Assembly (NCBI GenBank): GCA_963721365.1
Contig: CAVRJE010000028.1
Location: 248,001 to 312,000 of the forward strand
DNA from: CAIQPS01 sp963721365
GTDB lineage: Bacteria; Actinomycetota; Thermoleophilia; RBG-16-64-13
Length of the DNA: 64,000 nt
Direction of reading: 5' to 3'
Shown: in pieces, positions 37,278-47,829 of the stretch
Layout: every line of letters begins with the position of its first letter
Position numbering within the stretch: the first letter of the stretch is position 1
The notes under the pieces: generated by a model
Databases searched by the model: none
The model's input: the letters and a program-made list of their open reading frames with translations, nothing else
What the model was told of the DNA's origin: nothing
Made by a program: the position numbers and the translations under genes

Positions 37278-39821
37278 TCACCCTTCCCACTTGGCGATGT
37301 CGACCAGGCACGAGTTCTGAGCTTCACCCGGAACGTTCTTGGAGACCATCTTCATGGGCGTGAGCAGGTTCACGCAGCCACCCCGGTCGGGGCTGCCGGG
37401 CTTGCCGGGTTCCAGCGGATCGTACTTGGCGCCCGCCTCGTACGCGTGCACGGTGCCCGGGCGCATCCGCTCGGTCACGATGGCGGCGCAGATGACCGTG
37501 CCCCGGTCGTTGAAGACCTTCACCAGGTCGCCGTTCTTGATGCCGCGCGCCTTCGCGTCCGCCGTGTTGATGCGCACCGGCCAGTACGCATACCCGTCGA
37601 TCTTGACCCGGTGCTGCGGGATGTCGTCCAGCCAGTAGCTCTTGTTGTCGTTGTGCGTGTGATACGAGAACCGCGGATGCGGCGAGATCATCTGCAGCGG
37701 GTACTTCTCCGTCAGACTCTGTGGTGTCGTAGCCCTCCCAGCTGGGGATGTAGCGGGCCATCGGGGGCCGCTCTTTGTCGTTCGGGTCGAAAGCCATGAG
37801 GGTCTGGGAGACGAACTCCACCTTGCCGCTGGGAGTGGCCAGGTTGGGTCCGTTGTGCGGCGGGTTCGGCGGGATTCCTCTGCTCCGAGGGCACGTCGGC
37901 ATCCCGGCCTTCATAGAACCAGCGGAACGAGACGACGGGTTCTTCGTCGTCGGGTCTGCACGGCACCACGAAGTAGCCCTTCTTCTTGAACTCTTCGTAG
38001 GTGACGTACTTGGGCAGGTCGGACTTGTCGAAGACTATGCGGTTCCAGTCCTCGATGTCGTGGCCTTCGGTGTACTCCTGCTTGAAGCCCAGCCTCTCGG
38101 CCAGCAGCGTGTAGATCTCGTAGTCGGGCTTGGACTCCCACAGCGGCTCGATGCACTTGTGCTGGTAGATACACACCCGGTGGTTGCTGTTGAAGTCGTT
38201 GAACCCGTAGCCGCCGGCCGCGCCCCACTCCGAGAGGTCGGAGTGCTCGAAGTTGGTGCTGGCGGGCAGGATGACGTCGCCGAACTTGGTCTCGCTCTGC
38301 CAGTGGCAGTCCTGCATGACCACGAACTCGAGGTTGGGGTGCTGGTACATCTGCACCCACTTGTTGGTCTCGCTCATGGTGCTGATGAACGAACCGCCGT
38401 GGCGGTGGATCATCTTGATGGGCGCGCCGTTCGGGCCCTTCCTCCGGGCAGGTGAAGCGATGGAACTGCTGCTCGATGTTCTGGCCGCAGAAGCCCTCGC
38501 CGATCCAGCTCACCGGCGGGTTCATGACGATGTCCGGCAGCAGGAGGCGGTACGTCTTCTGGGTCACCGGGTTGCCCACCGGGAAGTACGACTTCTCCGC
38601 CACCGTGCCGAAGGCGTCCCAGCCGTTGTCGGAGTAGCCGAACATGTGGAAGCCCATGTCGAGGGGCGAGCCCTTGCCGGTGCCTCCCCAGAAGTTGACC
38701 CCCGGCTTGCCGAAGCCCTGCATGGCCATGAGGTAGATGCACAGCCGGCACCACTCGGTGGCGTAGGCCTGACGGCAGGCGCCGGTGGCTCCAAAGATGC
38801 TGGCCACGGCCAGCATGGTCTTCTTGGCCGCCCACTCGCGCGCCAAAGCCGTGATGGTGTGAGCCGGGATGTCACAGATGGCGGCCGCCCACTGCGGGGT
38901 CTTGGGCGTCTTGTCCTCGCCCTGGCCCAGGATGTGCTTCTTCCATTCGTCAAAACCGTAGGTGCGGTTCTCGATGAAGAAGTGATCGTAGGTGTCCTCG
39001 GTGAGCCACACGTACGCCGATGGCCTCGGCCAGCGCCGCGTCGGTGCCCGGCCGCGGGGCTATCCACTTGTCGCCCATGGTGCTCGCGGTGCAGTTGTTG
39101 TACGGGTCGATGACCACGAACTGGATGCCCATCTCCTTCATCCAGTGGCGCCAGATGAGGTTCTCCTGGCCGCTGTACATGTAGGAGGTGCTGTTGGGGT
39201 CCACCGACCAGAAGATGATCTGCTCGGTGTTCTTGAGCGCGTCCTGCAGGAGTTCGGACTGCTCGCAGTGGCCCAGGCGCCACCAGTAGCCCCAGGTGTG
39301 CGTCGCGCCCCAGTGCCATCCCTCCCAGCTGTCCGGGTTGTCGAGGCACATGCTGTAGCCCAGGATGTTGAAGAAGCGCCCCAGCGGCCCGAGCTTGTAG
39401 TGGAGGAAGCCCCAGTTGTGGTGGGACGAGGTCATGGCGGTGATGGCCGCCGGGCCGTACGTCTCCCGGATACGGGTGATCTCGCCGGAGACGAGGTCAA
39501 GCGCCTCATCCCAGGAGATGCGCACGTACTCGTCCTTGCCCCTCAGTTCCGGATGCCTGTCGCCGTTGGGATCGAAGTTCTTGCGCTTGCAGCGGGTAGT
39601 GGATCCGGTTGTTGTAGACGCGCTGCCTCTCCGGCACTTCCCAGCTCTGCAGCGTGGTCTTGCGCGGCGGGGTGTACTTCTTGCCCCGCGCGTCGATGGT
39701 CCACGACGCGGCGTCCGACTCGTCGAAGACGATGGGGCGCATCCGGGTGATGACGCCGTCCTCGACGTACACCCGCACCGGCCCGCCGACCGTGCACTGT
39801 ATAAAGACCTGTCTCAGACAC
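37278..39821 (-). CDS. Transhydroxylase-type molybdopterin large subunit (alpha), third type
   Basis: This is the first gene of the second operon. It starts at the GTG at 39821 behind GGAGG, and an extra A near 39812 must be removed to give MSEQVFIQCTVGG. Further breaks lie near 39595, 39018, 38442, 37875 and 37722. SSHHNWG, NPDSWEGWHWG and HMFGYSDNGWD are present, so active-site residues are conserved. The truncated gene at 17299-17712 is the remnant of its counterpart in the first operon. About 847 residues when corrected. Two large subunits with one Fe-S subunit suggest either alternate partners or different substrates. Confidence 0.8.
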
Positions 39822-39902
39822 CTATTTCCTCCCCATCAACCGAGTAACTTGCCGTGAACAGCTCTGAGCCACTGTTCGCCTTCAGCGGCGCAAGGTTGCT
39901 CT

Positions 39903-39930
39903 GCCTCTGGCCCCCGTGGGGGCCAGAGGC
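39903..39930 (-). terminator. Strong hairpin after the lactonase gene
   Basis: A perfect 12-bp stem, GCCTCTGGCCCC (39903-39914) with GGGGCCAGAGGC (39919-39930), has a CGTG loop. It lies 17 bases beyond the lactonase stop and before the start of the second catabolic operon. No T-run follows on either strand. Confidence 0.6.
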
Positions 39931-39946
39931 AACGTGGTCAGGCCGG

Positions 39947-41141
39947 TTAGAGTTCGACAAATTGGATGAAGACCGGGTTCTGAACAGGAACTTCCGTCAG
40001 TAGCCTTCAGGCTTCCATCATTTGCGTCTACCGCATACGACCGGATCACATCCGCCGGGCGATCCGGGACAAGCAGGAATGCGCCGTCGGGCGAGAGCGT
40101 CATGCAGCGTGTCGCGTCTTTGGGATCCTCAGACTTGCTTAGCTCGACCCGTCCGGCCTTCTTGAGATGACCATCCTCAGAGATGCTGAACCAGACGACG
40201 TCATCTTGTCCCCGGTTGTTCATGTACACGAAGCGGCCGTTCGGATGCACCTGCAAGGTGGCCGTCTCGTTACGTCCCGTGAACCCGGAGAGCGTCGATT
40301 GCTTGTCGATGAACTTCAGCACCCCGCTGGAGCTATCGAAGTCGAAGGACCAGAGTTCAGAAGAGAACTCGCACGTCATGAACATGCGGCCCTTCTTGTC
40401 AAAGGCGGCATGCCTGGGACCGGTTCCCGCCGGGCACTGGTAGACAGAGGCGAGCGTCAGTCTTCTTCCTCCGATCCGGTAGACGTAGATCCGCTCCCCT
40501 GCCTTTTCGCACACCACCAGGAACTTGCCTGAAGGGTCGATCACGACGATGTGCGCGTGAGGACTGGCCTGCGCGTGGCCTCCGCCCTGCGGGGAATCGT
40601 TCGGATCGGTGCCATATCCGGTCAGTACATGCACGTCTTGAACTTCACCGATGGAACCGTCCGCTTCAAGCCCGTACTGGACGACCGTCGAATCGTCATA
40701 TTCGAACTTCTCCACCCACTTGCCGTCAGCGGTCTCGACCGCCTTTACCACGTGATCGAAGAAGCCATGGTTCGCGGTGAAGAGGAGTTTCTTCTCTTCG
40801 ATCGACGGTGATAGAGGCCGGCATCGCTCCTACGGCAGGCTGCTTGTTCAGAAAGGTCAGCTTTCCGGACTGCGGATCTACCTTGAACGACAATACGCCC
40901 GAGGCCGGTTTCTTGGGTCCTCGTCCATCGGTCTTCCGTTCGTCGACCGAATAGAGGACTCCCGCTTTTGGCGCATAGGTGAGATACCCCGCCCTCTTCG
41001 GCATATCCTCCACACCGCCGGCAAGGGGGGTGATGCTGCTTCCATCCGCGCTGATTTCGAAGACCGAGATGCCTCCGCCCTCGAATCTGTCAACGTGATT
41101 GCGTCCAACGTACGCAATCAGCCGCTTCTTTCCGTGCTCAT
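39947..41141 (-). CDS. Lactonase-family seven-bladed beta-propeller protein
   Basis: This protein of about 397 residues is of the 6-phosphogluconolactonase/YbhE propeller family, which may hydrolyse lactones. Repeating blades show motifs such as SPHAHIVVIDPSGKFLVV, GPRHAAFDKKGRMF and LQVHPNGRFVYMNNRG. The start at 41141 (MSTER) has AGGAG upstream. Frame breaks lie near 41122, 41027, about 40800 and 39995; corrected, it ends with NPVFIQFVEL. In this cluster it could hydrolyse a lactone formed during ring degradation. The position is downstream of the M29-like gene. Confidence 0.75.
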
Positions 41142-41172
41142 GCCTTTTCTCCTGTTTGTCGCTTAGGTTCTC

Positions 41173-42331
41173 TTACAGTTTGTCGGGCACGCCGGGAAGA
41201 TCGGGGTACTTGGCAGCGACCTCGAGCACTCTCGGGTCCTGCAGGCACTCGAGGTAGCCATTGTCGTAGACAAGCTTGCCGTTGACCGTGAGGGTGGCGT
41301 TGCGGATGTCCGCGGTGATGTGCGGATAGTAGTTGTAGTTCTCATTGGCCGGCGCCGAGCCGATGTGCCAGTGCAGGTTCGAGGTGTGCGAGTGGTCGAT
41401 TATGCGCTTGTAGATCGCGTTCGGGCACTGGGCGTCGGTGACCTTCGCGTTCGGGTGGATGCCGAAGTGGAAGGTGTCGAACTTCCACATGCCGTCGCCG
41501 ACCTTGCCTTCCATCATCTTCAGGAAGCGGTTTATCGCGTCGGCTTCCTTGCCGCCCGAGATCTTGACCATGCGGCTGTCCTTGACATCGACGCGGACCG
41601 GTTCCTTCCAGGACGGGGTCGATGCCCATGTAGCGCGACCACCAGGGGAGCATGCAGTCGAAGAAGAAGACGCCGTTGACGTCCTTGGAGTTGATCGGCG
41701 GGTGGACCCACTCGGGATAGGGGATGTAGTGGCTCGCATCCCTGCGCCAGGAGTTGTAGGGCATGCCGGGGATGCCGGGGCGCTGCACCGGATCGAGACG
41801 TGTAGCCTTCGAGCTCGCGTGCCGTTGGGATCGGTCATCACCCATTTGGCCTCGTGGGTCATGAAAGGATCGGAGCTCACGTGGCGGACCATGATCACGA
41901 GCTCGTGCGGCGTCTGGGCCCACTCGGTCATCAGGAGCGAGGCGGTGGTGGGGAACATGCGCACGTACCAGGTCTTCGACCTCTTCGATGTACTTCCGGA
42001 ACTCGGCGACCTCTTCGATGGCCAGGTCGAGGGAGGTATTGATGAACAGGTCGGCGTTGGCAATGGCGCCCTTGACGACGGGCGGCAGGCGCCACTCGTG
42101 GACCTTCATGACCTCGTCGATCCAGAGGATCGAGCAGTTGGCGCCGCGCGACTGGACCACAGCCTGCATCCAGCTGACGGCCTGCTCGTCGACCAGGTTG
42201 TCGCTGCCATAGAGGCCGTCGGTGTGGGCCAGGATGACGACCTCCATACCCGGCTTGACCTGGGCGTCGTAGTCCACCATTTGGATGAGCGAGTTCAGCG
42301 CCGCCTTGGGAATCCCTAATTGATGACTCAT
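41173..42331 (-). CDS. M29 aminopeptidase/NicX-like metalloprotein
   Basis: This protein of about 386 residues has features of the family that joins M29 aminopeptidases and 2,5-dihydroxypyridine dioxygenase (NicX). The N-terminal domain has GMEVVILAHTDGLYGSDNLV, and the C-terminal half has conserved His/Glu/Asp residues around IDHSHTSNLHWHIG and YYPHITADIRN. Frame breaks lie near 41975, 41810 and 41625. I cannot say which reaction it performs. It follows the MarR gene by 5 bases. Confidence 0.55.
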
Positions 42332-42336
42332 GATTT

Positions 42337-42909
42337 CTATCCTTTCTGAAGGTACCGTAGAGTTTCTACCTGTCTGGCCCGGTCGCGGACCGGCCGCCGA
42401 CCTATTGCTGCCCCTGCTCGGCCGTTGGGGTCGAGCGGGAAGTTGAGGTGCCACTCCGGAATCCCAAGATCTTGGAGCACTTTGCCTCTGAGCTTGAAGA
42501 GGGTCGAGGCCAGAGCCTTGCGCTCCTTCTTGGTCAACACCGAGAATATCCGCTTGTCGGTTTCGTTATGCAGGGACTGTTTGAACACATCCAGCCCCTG
42601 TTCGGTCAGGGTCACCTCGATCTTCGAGCGGCCACTACCCTTCTGCCTGGTTATCAGGCCGTCTGCCTCCATCCTCTTCAACATCTCGGTGACGGAATGG
42701 AGTTCGCGGAAGAGAGCCCGGGCTATCTCGACAGGCGTGGCATGCCCGCCCTCGTTCTGGATGATGAAGAGGACCGCCCGTCGTTCGTTGCTGATGCCGA
42801 AGCGGGCGTAGTCCCTCTCGCGCGCTCTCAGTATGGCGTCCCTGTTCTGGGCAATAAGTGCCCACAACATGAAGTACTCATCGGGACCAGGTGCCTCATC
42901 GCCGGCCAT
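42337..42909 (-). CDS. MarR family transcriptional regulator
   Basis: This 190-residue protein has a winged helix-turn-helix in the middle (TPVEIARALFRELHSVTEML, then DGLITRQKGSGRSKIEVTLT). The start at 42909 (MAGDEAPGP) gives the usual leading helix before the DNA-binding domain. It lies 4 bases downstream of the amidohydrolase. Twin palindromes upstream of that operon (43969-43996) and of the TRAP operon (47706-47731) are its likely binding sites. Confidence 0.85.
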   Translation of the reverse strand: MAGDEAPGPDEYFMLWALIAQNRDAILRARERDYARFGISNERRAVLFIIQNEGGHATPVEIARALFRELHSVTEMLKRMEADGLITRQKGSGRSKIEVTLTEQGLDVFKQSLHNETDKRIFSVLTKKERKALASTLFKLRGKVLQDLGIPEWHLNFPLDPNGRAGAAIGRRPVRDRARQVETLRYLQKG

Positions 42910-42913
42910 AGGC

Positions 42914-43954
42914 TTATCCCCCGATCTTGAAGAGTCTCGAAGCATTTCCGCCCAGTATGAGGGCCTTGTCGTCGTCGGAGATGTCCAGGCCGCGCACGAA
43001 GTCGATGCCCGTCGCGAACCACTCGCGCCTGACCGGATAGGAGCTTCCGTACAGGATGTGGTCCGCCCCGCAGACCTCGACGGCGCATTCGAGTTGGGCC
43101 TTGCCCCACTGCATGGCGCCGGAGGTGTCGTAGTAGATGTTCTTTTCGAGACGGGTCCCTCGCCGTGTCGGCGCTGTCGAAGCGCTCCAACTCTTCCTTG
43201 GACTTCCTGGAGCGGGGCGCAAGCATGTTGGCGTAGGCGAAGAAGCCGCCACCGAGCATGGTGTGGATGAGTTTGAGGTTGGGGCACTCCTCGAAGAGAT
43301 CGCTGAATATCTCCCGGCCCACCCCGGTCGCCTGATCGACGCACCGGCCGTATTGACGGCGCTGGTTGGTGTATTTGAGCAGCGAAGCGTAGTCCACCGG
43401 CAGCGGCGTGTGGTGCACCACGACGGGCACGTCCAGCTTGTTGAGTTCTCTGAAATAGGGCCTGAACTCCGGCTCGTCCAGATAGAGCCTGCCGTAGTGC
43501 ACGGCCAACTGGACCCCCGAGAACCCCAACTGGCCGAGGCAGCGCTCGGCTTCCTTCAGACATTCTGGCGTGCCCCAGGGCGGTACCACGGCAAGCGTGA
43601 GAAGCGGCCGGGATACCTGTTGATGTGTTCATACAGCTTGTCGTTGACCTGCCTGCACATGTCGAGCGTGAGCCATTCCTGCCAGCAGGGGATCCGCAGG
43701 ATACCGGTAGCGACACCGGCGTCGTCCATGTCCTTGATCTGGGTCTCGATGTCGTACTGGTTCTCGGCGTAGTTGAGGTTCTCGTATCCCTGCGGCTTCT
43801 CCAGCACGATCTGCTGCATCTCGGTCCCCGGCATGGGCTTGAGGCAGCCGTACCAGTCATCGGAATTGGGGACGCAACTGACAAAGGAATCCAGCAGCGC
43901 CTTGTCCTTGAAGAGATCTTCCGGGAGCCAATGCATGTTGGCGTCGATGATCAT
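42914..43954 (-). CDS. Amidohydrolase family metal-dependent hydrolase (ACMSD-like)
   Basis: This is a TIM-barrel hydrolase/decarboxylase of about 346 residues. It begins MIIDANMHWLPEDLF, where the family usually has a DxHxH metal motif. Later come the VPVVVHHTPL segment, KLIHTMLGGG and ILYGSSYPV, which carry further metal ligands. The first motif is unusual (DANMHW). Frame breaks near 43590 and 43160 cancel in length. Members decarboxylate or hydrolyse aromatic and related acids, which suits the setting. It is the first gene of the operon with the MarR, M29-like and lactonase genes. Confidence 0.8.
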
Positions 43955-43968
43955 TTCTCTGCCTCCAG

Positions 43969-43996
43969 CGGATACGTATCCGAGTTCGTATACGAA
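43969..43996. promoter_or_regulatory. Twin palindrome upstream of the amidohydrolase-MarR operon
   Basis: Two perfect palindromes, CGGATACGTATCCG (43969-43982) and TTCGTATACGAA (43985-43996), sit 15 bases before the amidohydrolase start. The same second palindrome, with most of the first and the same spacing, occurs at 47706-47731 before the TRAP operon. They are probably MarR operators. Confidence 0.7.
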
Positions 43997-44153
43997 GTTA
44001 ATTCACGGTACCGTACTGCAAAACGAAAGTCAACGCCGTTCGGCACCAGCCACCGTGGGAGAAGGGCGATGGTCGCCAGCCCGGCGCGGGGGGGTGCGCA
44101 TGACTCGGGCTGGCGCCATCGCTATAGGGGGATCCCGCGGTATCTTCCTCACA

Positions 44154-45469
44154 TCACCCGTACATCAGGTTCGGCAGCCACGTAGACAACATGGGCAGGA
44201 ATATGAGGCCCACCAAGAAGATGAAGCATCGTCCACACGAACGGCCAGCATCCTCGGAAGATAGTGTACATAGGCACTTCTTTATGCATGCCGGCAAGTG
44301 AGAACACCACCACCCCTACCGGCGGAGTGATACAACCTATCATTATGCAAAGGATGGCTATCACGCCGAGTTGCAGCGGGTCGAAGCCCATATCTGTCAA
44401 TATGGGGAAGAAGATTGGCAGAGTGATTATCATTACCGACCATATATCCATCAACATGCCCAGTATGAAGTACAGTACCACCACGAGCACCAGCACCAGC
44501 ATACTTGCTGAGTTCTGCCTCCACGAGCGCATTGGAGATGGCCGGAGCGATCTCGCTTGTTGTCAAGAAATGACTGAAGTACTGCGCGCCAAAGATGAGC
44601 AGCAGTATCATGGCTGATATTCCTGTTGCTTCGAGCAGCGCGTGACCGATGACCTTAAGGCTCATCTGTCTGTAGATTATGCCCACGACAATTACGGCGA
44701 GTGTACCCGCGGCACCCGCTTCCGTAGGCGTGAAGAGTCCCGTAAGAAGGCCGCCCATTACCACAGCGAACACTATGAGAATGCCGATGATGCCCGTGAG
44801 TGAGCTCAGCCTGACCTTCCAACTGGCTTTCGGCTGCGTCGAAGACAGACTGGGATTGATCTTGCACTGGATGGCGATCTGAACCATGAACATCAAGGTC
44901 AAGATGATCCCCGGTATTATTCCGGCGATAAAGAGGGCGGCTATCGACGTCTGCGTTATGAAGCCGAACACCACGAATGCCGTGCTCGGAGGGATCAAGA
45001 TACCCAGATTGCCGCCCGCGGCTATGGACCCAAACGAGAGGCGATCGTCGTAGCCATACTTCCTCATCTCCGGCAGCGCCGCTTTGTCCATGGTCGCGGC
45101 GGTGGCTATGTTGTCACCGCAGACTGCTCCAAAAGCGGCGCAGGTGCCGACCGTGGCCATGGCCAGGCCGCCTCTGAAATGCCCGACCCATTTGTTGAAA
45201 GTCCCGAAAGCGTTCCCGGTGATCCCCGCCCGTCCGGCGATGATGCCCATCAAGACAAAGAGAGGGATCACGACCAGATACTGGGAATTGCCCACCCGCC
45301 ACACCGTTGTTGCCAGCGTGTTCAGGGCGGCCGGCATACCCCTCGAGAGCCAGATGCCGACGAACCCCGCTATCATCAGGGACAGTCCCACGTGCATCCT
45401 CAGGAACATGAGCCCGAAGAAGAGGACCGCCCCTATCACACCAATCGCCCACAGCGGAAGCTCGGTCAT
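44154..45469 (-). CDS. dctM: TRAP transporter large permease subunit (DctM)
   Basis: This is the large membrane subunit of a tripartite ATP-independent periplasmic transporter, which imports organic acids with a sodium gradient. It has many hydrophobic segments and the family motifs GIIAGRAGITGNAFGTFNKW and LGILIPPSTAFVVFG. Frame breaks near 44507 and 44225 affect the C terminus; corrected, it ends with STWLPNLMYG and is about 438 residues. Its ATG overlaps the stop of dctQ (ATGA). Confidence 0.9.
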
Positions 45470-46020
45470 TTCTTCACCAGCCCATCTAGAGATCTCAGAA
45501 AGCGCATTACGAAGATGGGGATCATAGTGAAGATCCCAAAGGCCGCCACGTACGTGAACGGATAGATAGGTACGGGCACATTACGCGTCGTCTGGTGCGC
45601 ATCCTGGTAGGTGTGCCCCAGCACCACCAATTGCCAACAGAGGATGCAGAAGATGGCGATACCCAAGAAGTAGATGATGGGTTGGACGACTGCCTGCATC
45701 TTTTGGGGCAAGTGCTTGGACACGATGTCCACGGTCATCTTTTCGTGCCGCCCCATATGTTCGAATCCTAAGACCAGGAACGTTATGAGCACCAGCCCCA
45801 GCTGGGTCAACTCAGTCGACCCCTTGAGGGGTGCATTGAAGAAGCGGCGGCCGACGATCGACCAGATCATCGCCAAGACCAATGCGCCCAGGACCGCAGA
45901 TCCTATATATGCAAGCCAGGTGTAGACAGGCTTGATAATGGCCTCGATGGAGTTGGCGGCTTTGGCAAGACCCGAGGCGGGCATTACTGCTCCAGCCTCA
46001 GGTCGCCCAGGTTCGCTCAT
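45466..46020 (-). CDS. dctQ: TRAP transporter small permease subunit (DctQ)
   Basis: This intact 184-residue protein has four membrane segments, typical of DctQ. It carries TWLAYIGSAVLGALVLAMIW, the conserved RRFFNAPLKGSTELTQLGLV segment, and a region that faces the binding protein. It overlaps dctM by 4 bases and lies 67 bases downstream of the binding-protein gene. Confidence 0.9.
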   Translation of the reverse strand: MSEPGRPEAGAVMPASGLAKAANSIEAIIKPVYTWLAYIGSAVLGALVLAMIWSIVGRRFFNAPLKGSTELTQLGLVLITFLVLGFEHMGRHEKMTVDIVSKHLPQKMQAVVQPIIYFLGIAIFCILCWQLVVLGHTYQDAHQTTRNVPVPIYPFTYVAAFGIFTMIPIFVMRFLRSLDGLVKK

Positions 46021-46087
46021 TGCTGTCCTCCTAGTGATGCGATCGGCCCTGGTCGGGGCGACCAGGGCCGATCATCATCGCGTTAGC

Positions 46088-47563
46088 TTACGGGACGAGG
46101 TACTCGTACTTGGCGCCACCATGCGCAGCATCGGTGGCGACGATCTTCGCTATGCCGGCGACCTTGGAGTAGTCGAGTACGCCCGCGGCTGCCTCGGGAA
46201 TCTCAAGGGGGCCAAGGCTCTTGCCGCTTGCGTCGAAGGCCTCGATCTTGGCGCCAAACGGACCTTCTGTGGAGACATCGAACTTCTGACCGGCCTCGGG
46301 CGATATTGTGACCTTGACCTTGCCGCCGCCCAGATCTTCAAAGAAGATGCCGGTGGTACCCGCGGCGAGCGGTCGTCGTGGTCACCTCGGTCGGGGGCAT
46401 AGCCGCATACTTAGCGGTGAGTTCCTACGCCGTGTCAAGGACCGCCTGGGCTTCGCCACCCGTATTCTTCACCCACGTTGTCCCAGACCGGCATGGAAGC
46501 ATCTACCCACAGCTTCATCTCTTCCGCGGTGGGCACGTAGATCGGAGGATTGCCCGCGCCTTTGTCGGAGCCCTCTACAGCCGCCTTATCTTCTGCCGCA
46601 AGAGCTTCGTTGGCAGCACTGTAAATGGCTGAAGCCTCGGGCCCGCTGACACTCATCATCTGCTCTTGCAGGACGGTGGGCATGGAATCCCATACCTTCT
46701 TGTTCATCACGAGCATGAAGGCCCGATAGAACATGTCGAGTTCGGTGCGGTACTTGGTGACGTCTTTGATGCCGGTGATCAGGCTGAAGGAGTAGCTCAG
46801 GAAGCAGGAATCGGCCATCCCCCTCTCCATAGACGTCGACAGCTCGCCGGTGCTGATCTCTACCGGGGTAGCGCCCAGGGCTTCGATGAGCCAGGCCTCG
46901 ATCTGTCCACCGGACCTTACCCTCTGACCCTTCATATCAGCGGGTACTTTGGCTTCCTTGTTGCCAAAGTACTGAGCCGGCGCGATGGTCGGAGTGCCCA
47001 GGAGCACCACGTCTTTCAACTCGGTCGGTACGGAGTATTGCTGGAGGACGTCCCAGTACACCCGTGCGGCCACCTCAGCGCTGGGGAACAACTCGGGCAG
47101 GCCGTAGAACTCCGCATTCGGGAAACGTCCCGGGGTCGCATCCGCGGTGCAGCGATGCGATGTCGGCAAGGCCGGAGACGACGGCGTCGTACTGGTCCGC
47201 CTCTTTCACGAGGGTCTCTTCGGCATACATCTTGATGGTGACCCGATTGTTGGTCGCTTTCGCGACGGCATCTGCCCAAGGCTGATAGTAGGCTCCCACG
47301 ATGCTGGCCCTGGCTGGGAACGTGGAAGGCCATCTTCAGCTCGTAGGTCTGCCCGGTGTCGGGCACCCCGGCCACCGTCGTGGTCGTCGGAGCGCGGTCG
47401 CCGTGGTCGCCGGCCCAGCGGTTGTCGCCGGTCCAGCGGTTGTCGCCGTGGTCGCCGGTGCGGCAGTGGTAGTCGTGGTCCCGCCGCACGCTGCCATCAG
47501 CGATACGAGACCTAGCACCAGCACCAGAACCAGGAGCCCGACGGCCCATTTCGCTTTCTTCAT
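46088..47563 (-). CDS. dctP: TRAP transporter substrate-binding lipoprotein (DctP) with C-terminal extension
   Basis: The protein starts at 47563 with a signal peptide and lipobox (LMAAC, C26), then a Thr/Ala-rich linker. The DctP domain follows, with the segment PADMKGQRVRSGG, where an arginine normally binds the substrate carboxylate. Several frame breaks (near 47390, 47310, 47140, 46470) must be corrected. After the domain the frame reaches a TAG near 46433, yet meaningful sequence continues (ELTAKYAAMPPTEV, then FFEDLGGGKVKVTISPEAG) to the TAA at 46088. This suggests an extra domain of about 100 residues or a nonsense error. Confidence 0.75.
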
Positions 47564-47705
47564 CTCAATCCCCCTGTCCAAGATTCAACGATTCGTCCTT
47601 CTACGACTGTCTCTTGGGACCCCACGCAGCGATGTTCTTGAATATCCACCCCCTCAAATCTGGACTCATCACCCACCGGAGTCCGATCGAACTGAACGAG
47701 TACTC

Positions 47706-47731
47706 GCTACGTATCCGAGTTCGTATACGAA
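47706..47731. promoter_or_regulatory. Palindrome upstream of the TRAP operon
   Basis: TTCGTATACGAA (47720-47731) is preceded by GCTACGTATCCG (47706-47717). It shares 24 identical bases with the site at 43972-43996. It lies about 145 bases before dctP and about 100 bases before the divergent histidine kinase gene. The 266-base gap 47564-47829 holds no gene. Confidence 0.65.
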
Positions 47732-47829
47732 CGCACCTCGGTGGTCACCTCTGTTTACAGCCAGCCCGATGCGTTTTCAATCACTTTGGTTGGCCAACTT
47801 TGGTCGACGCTGATGTATCTTGAGCGGCT

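Noticed and set aside
46430..46440. Pyrrolysine at the TAG in the DctP gene
   Set aside because: Binding proteins of this family have no such residue and there is no sign of methylamine genes; a nonsense or base error is simpler.
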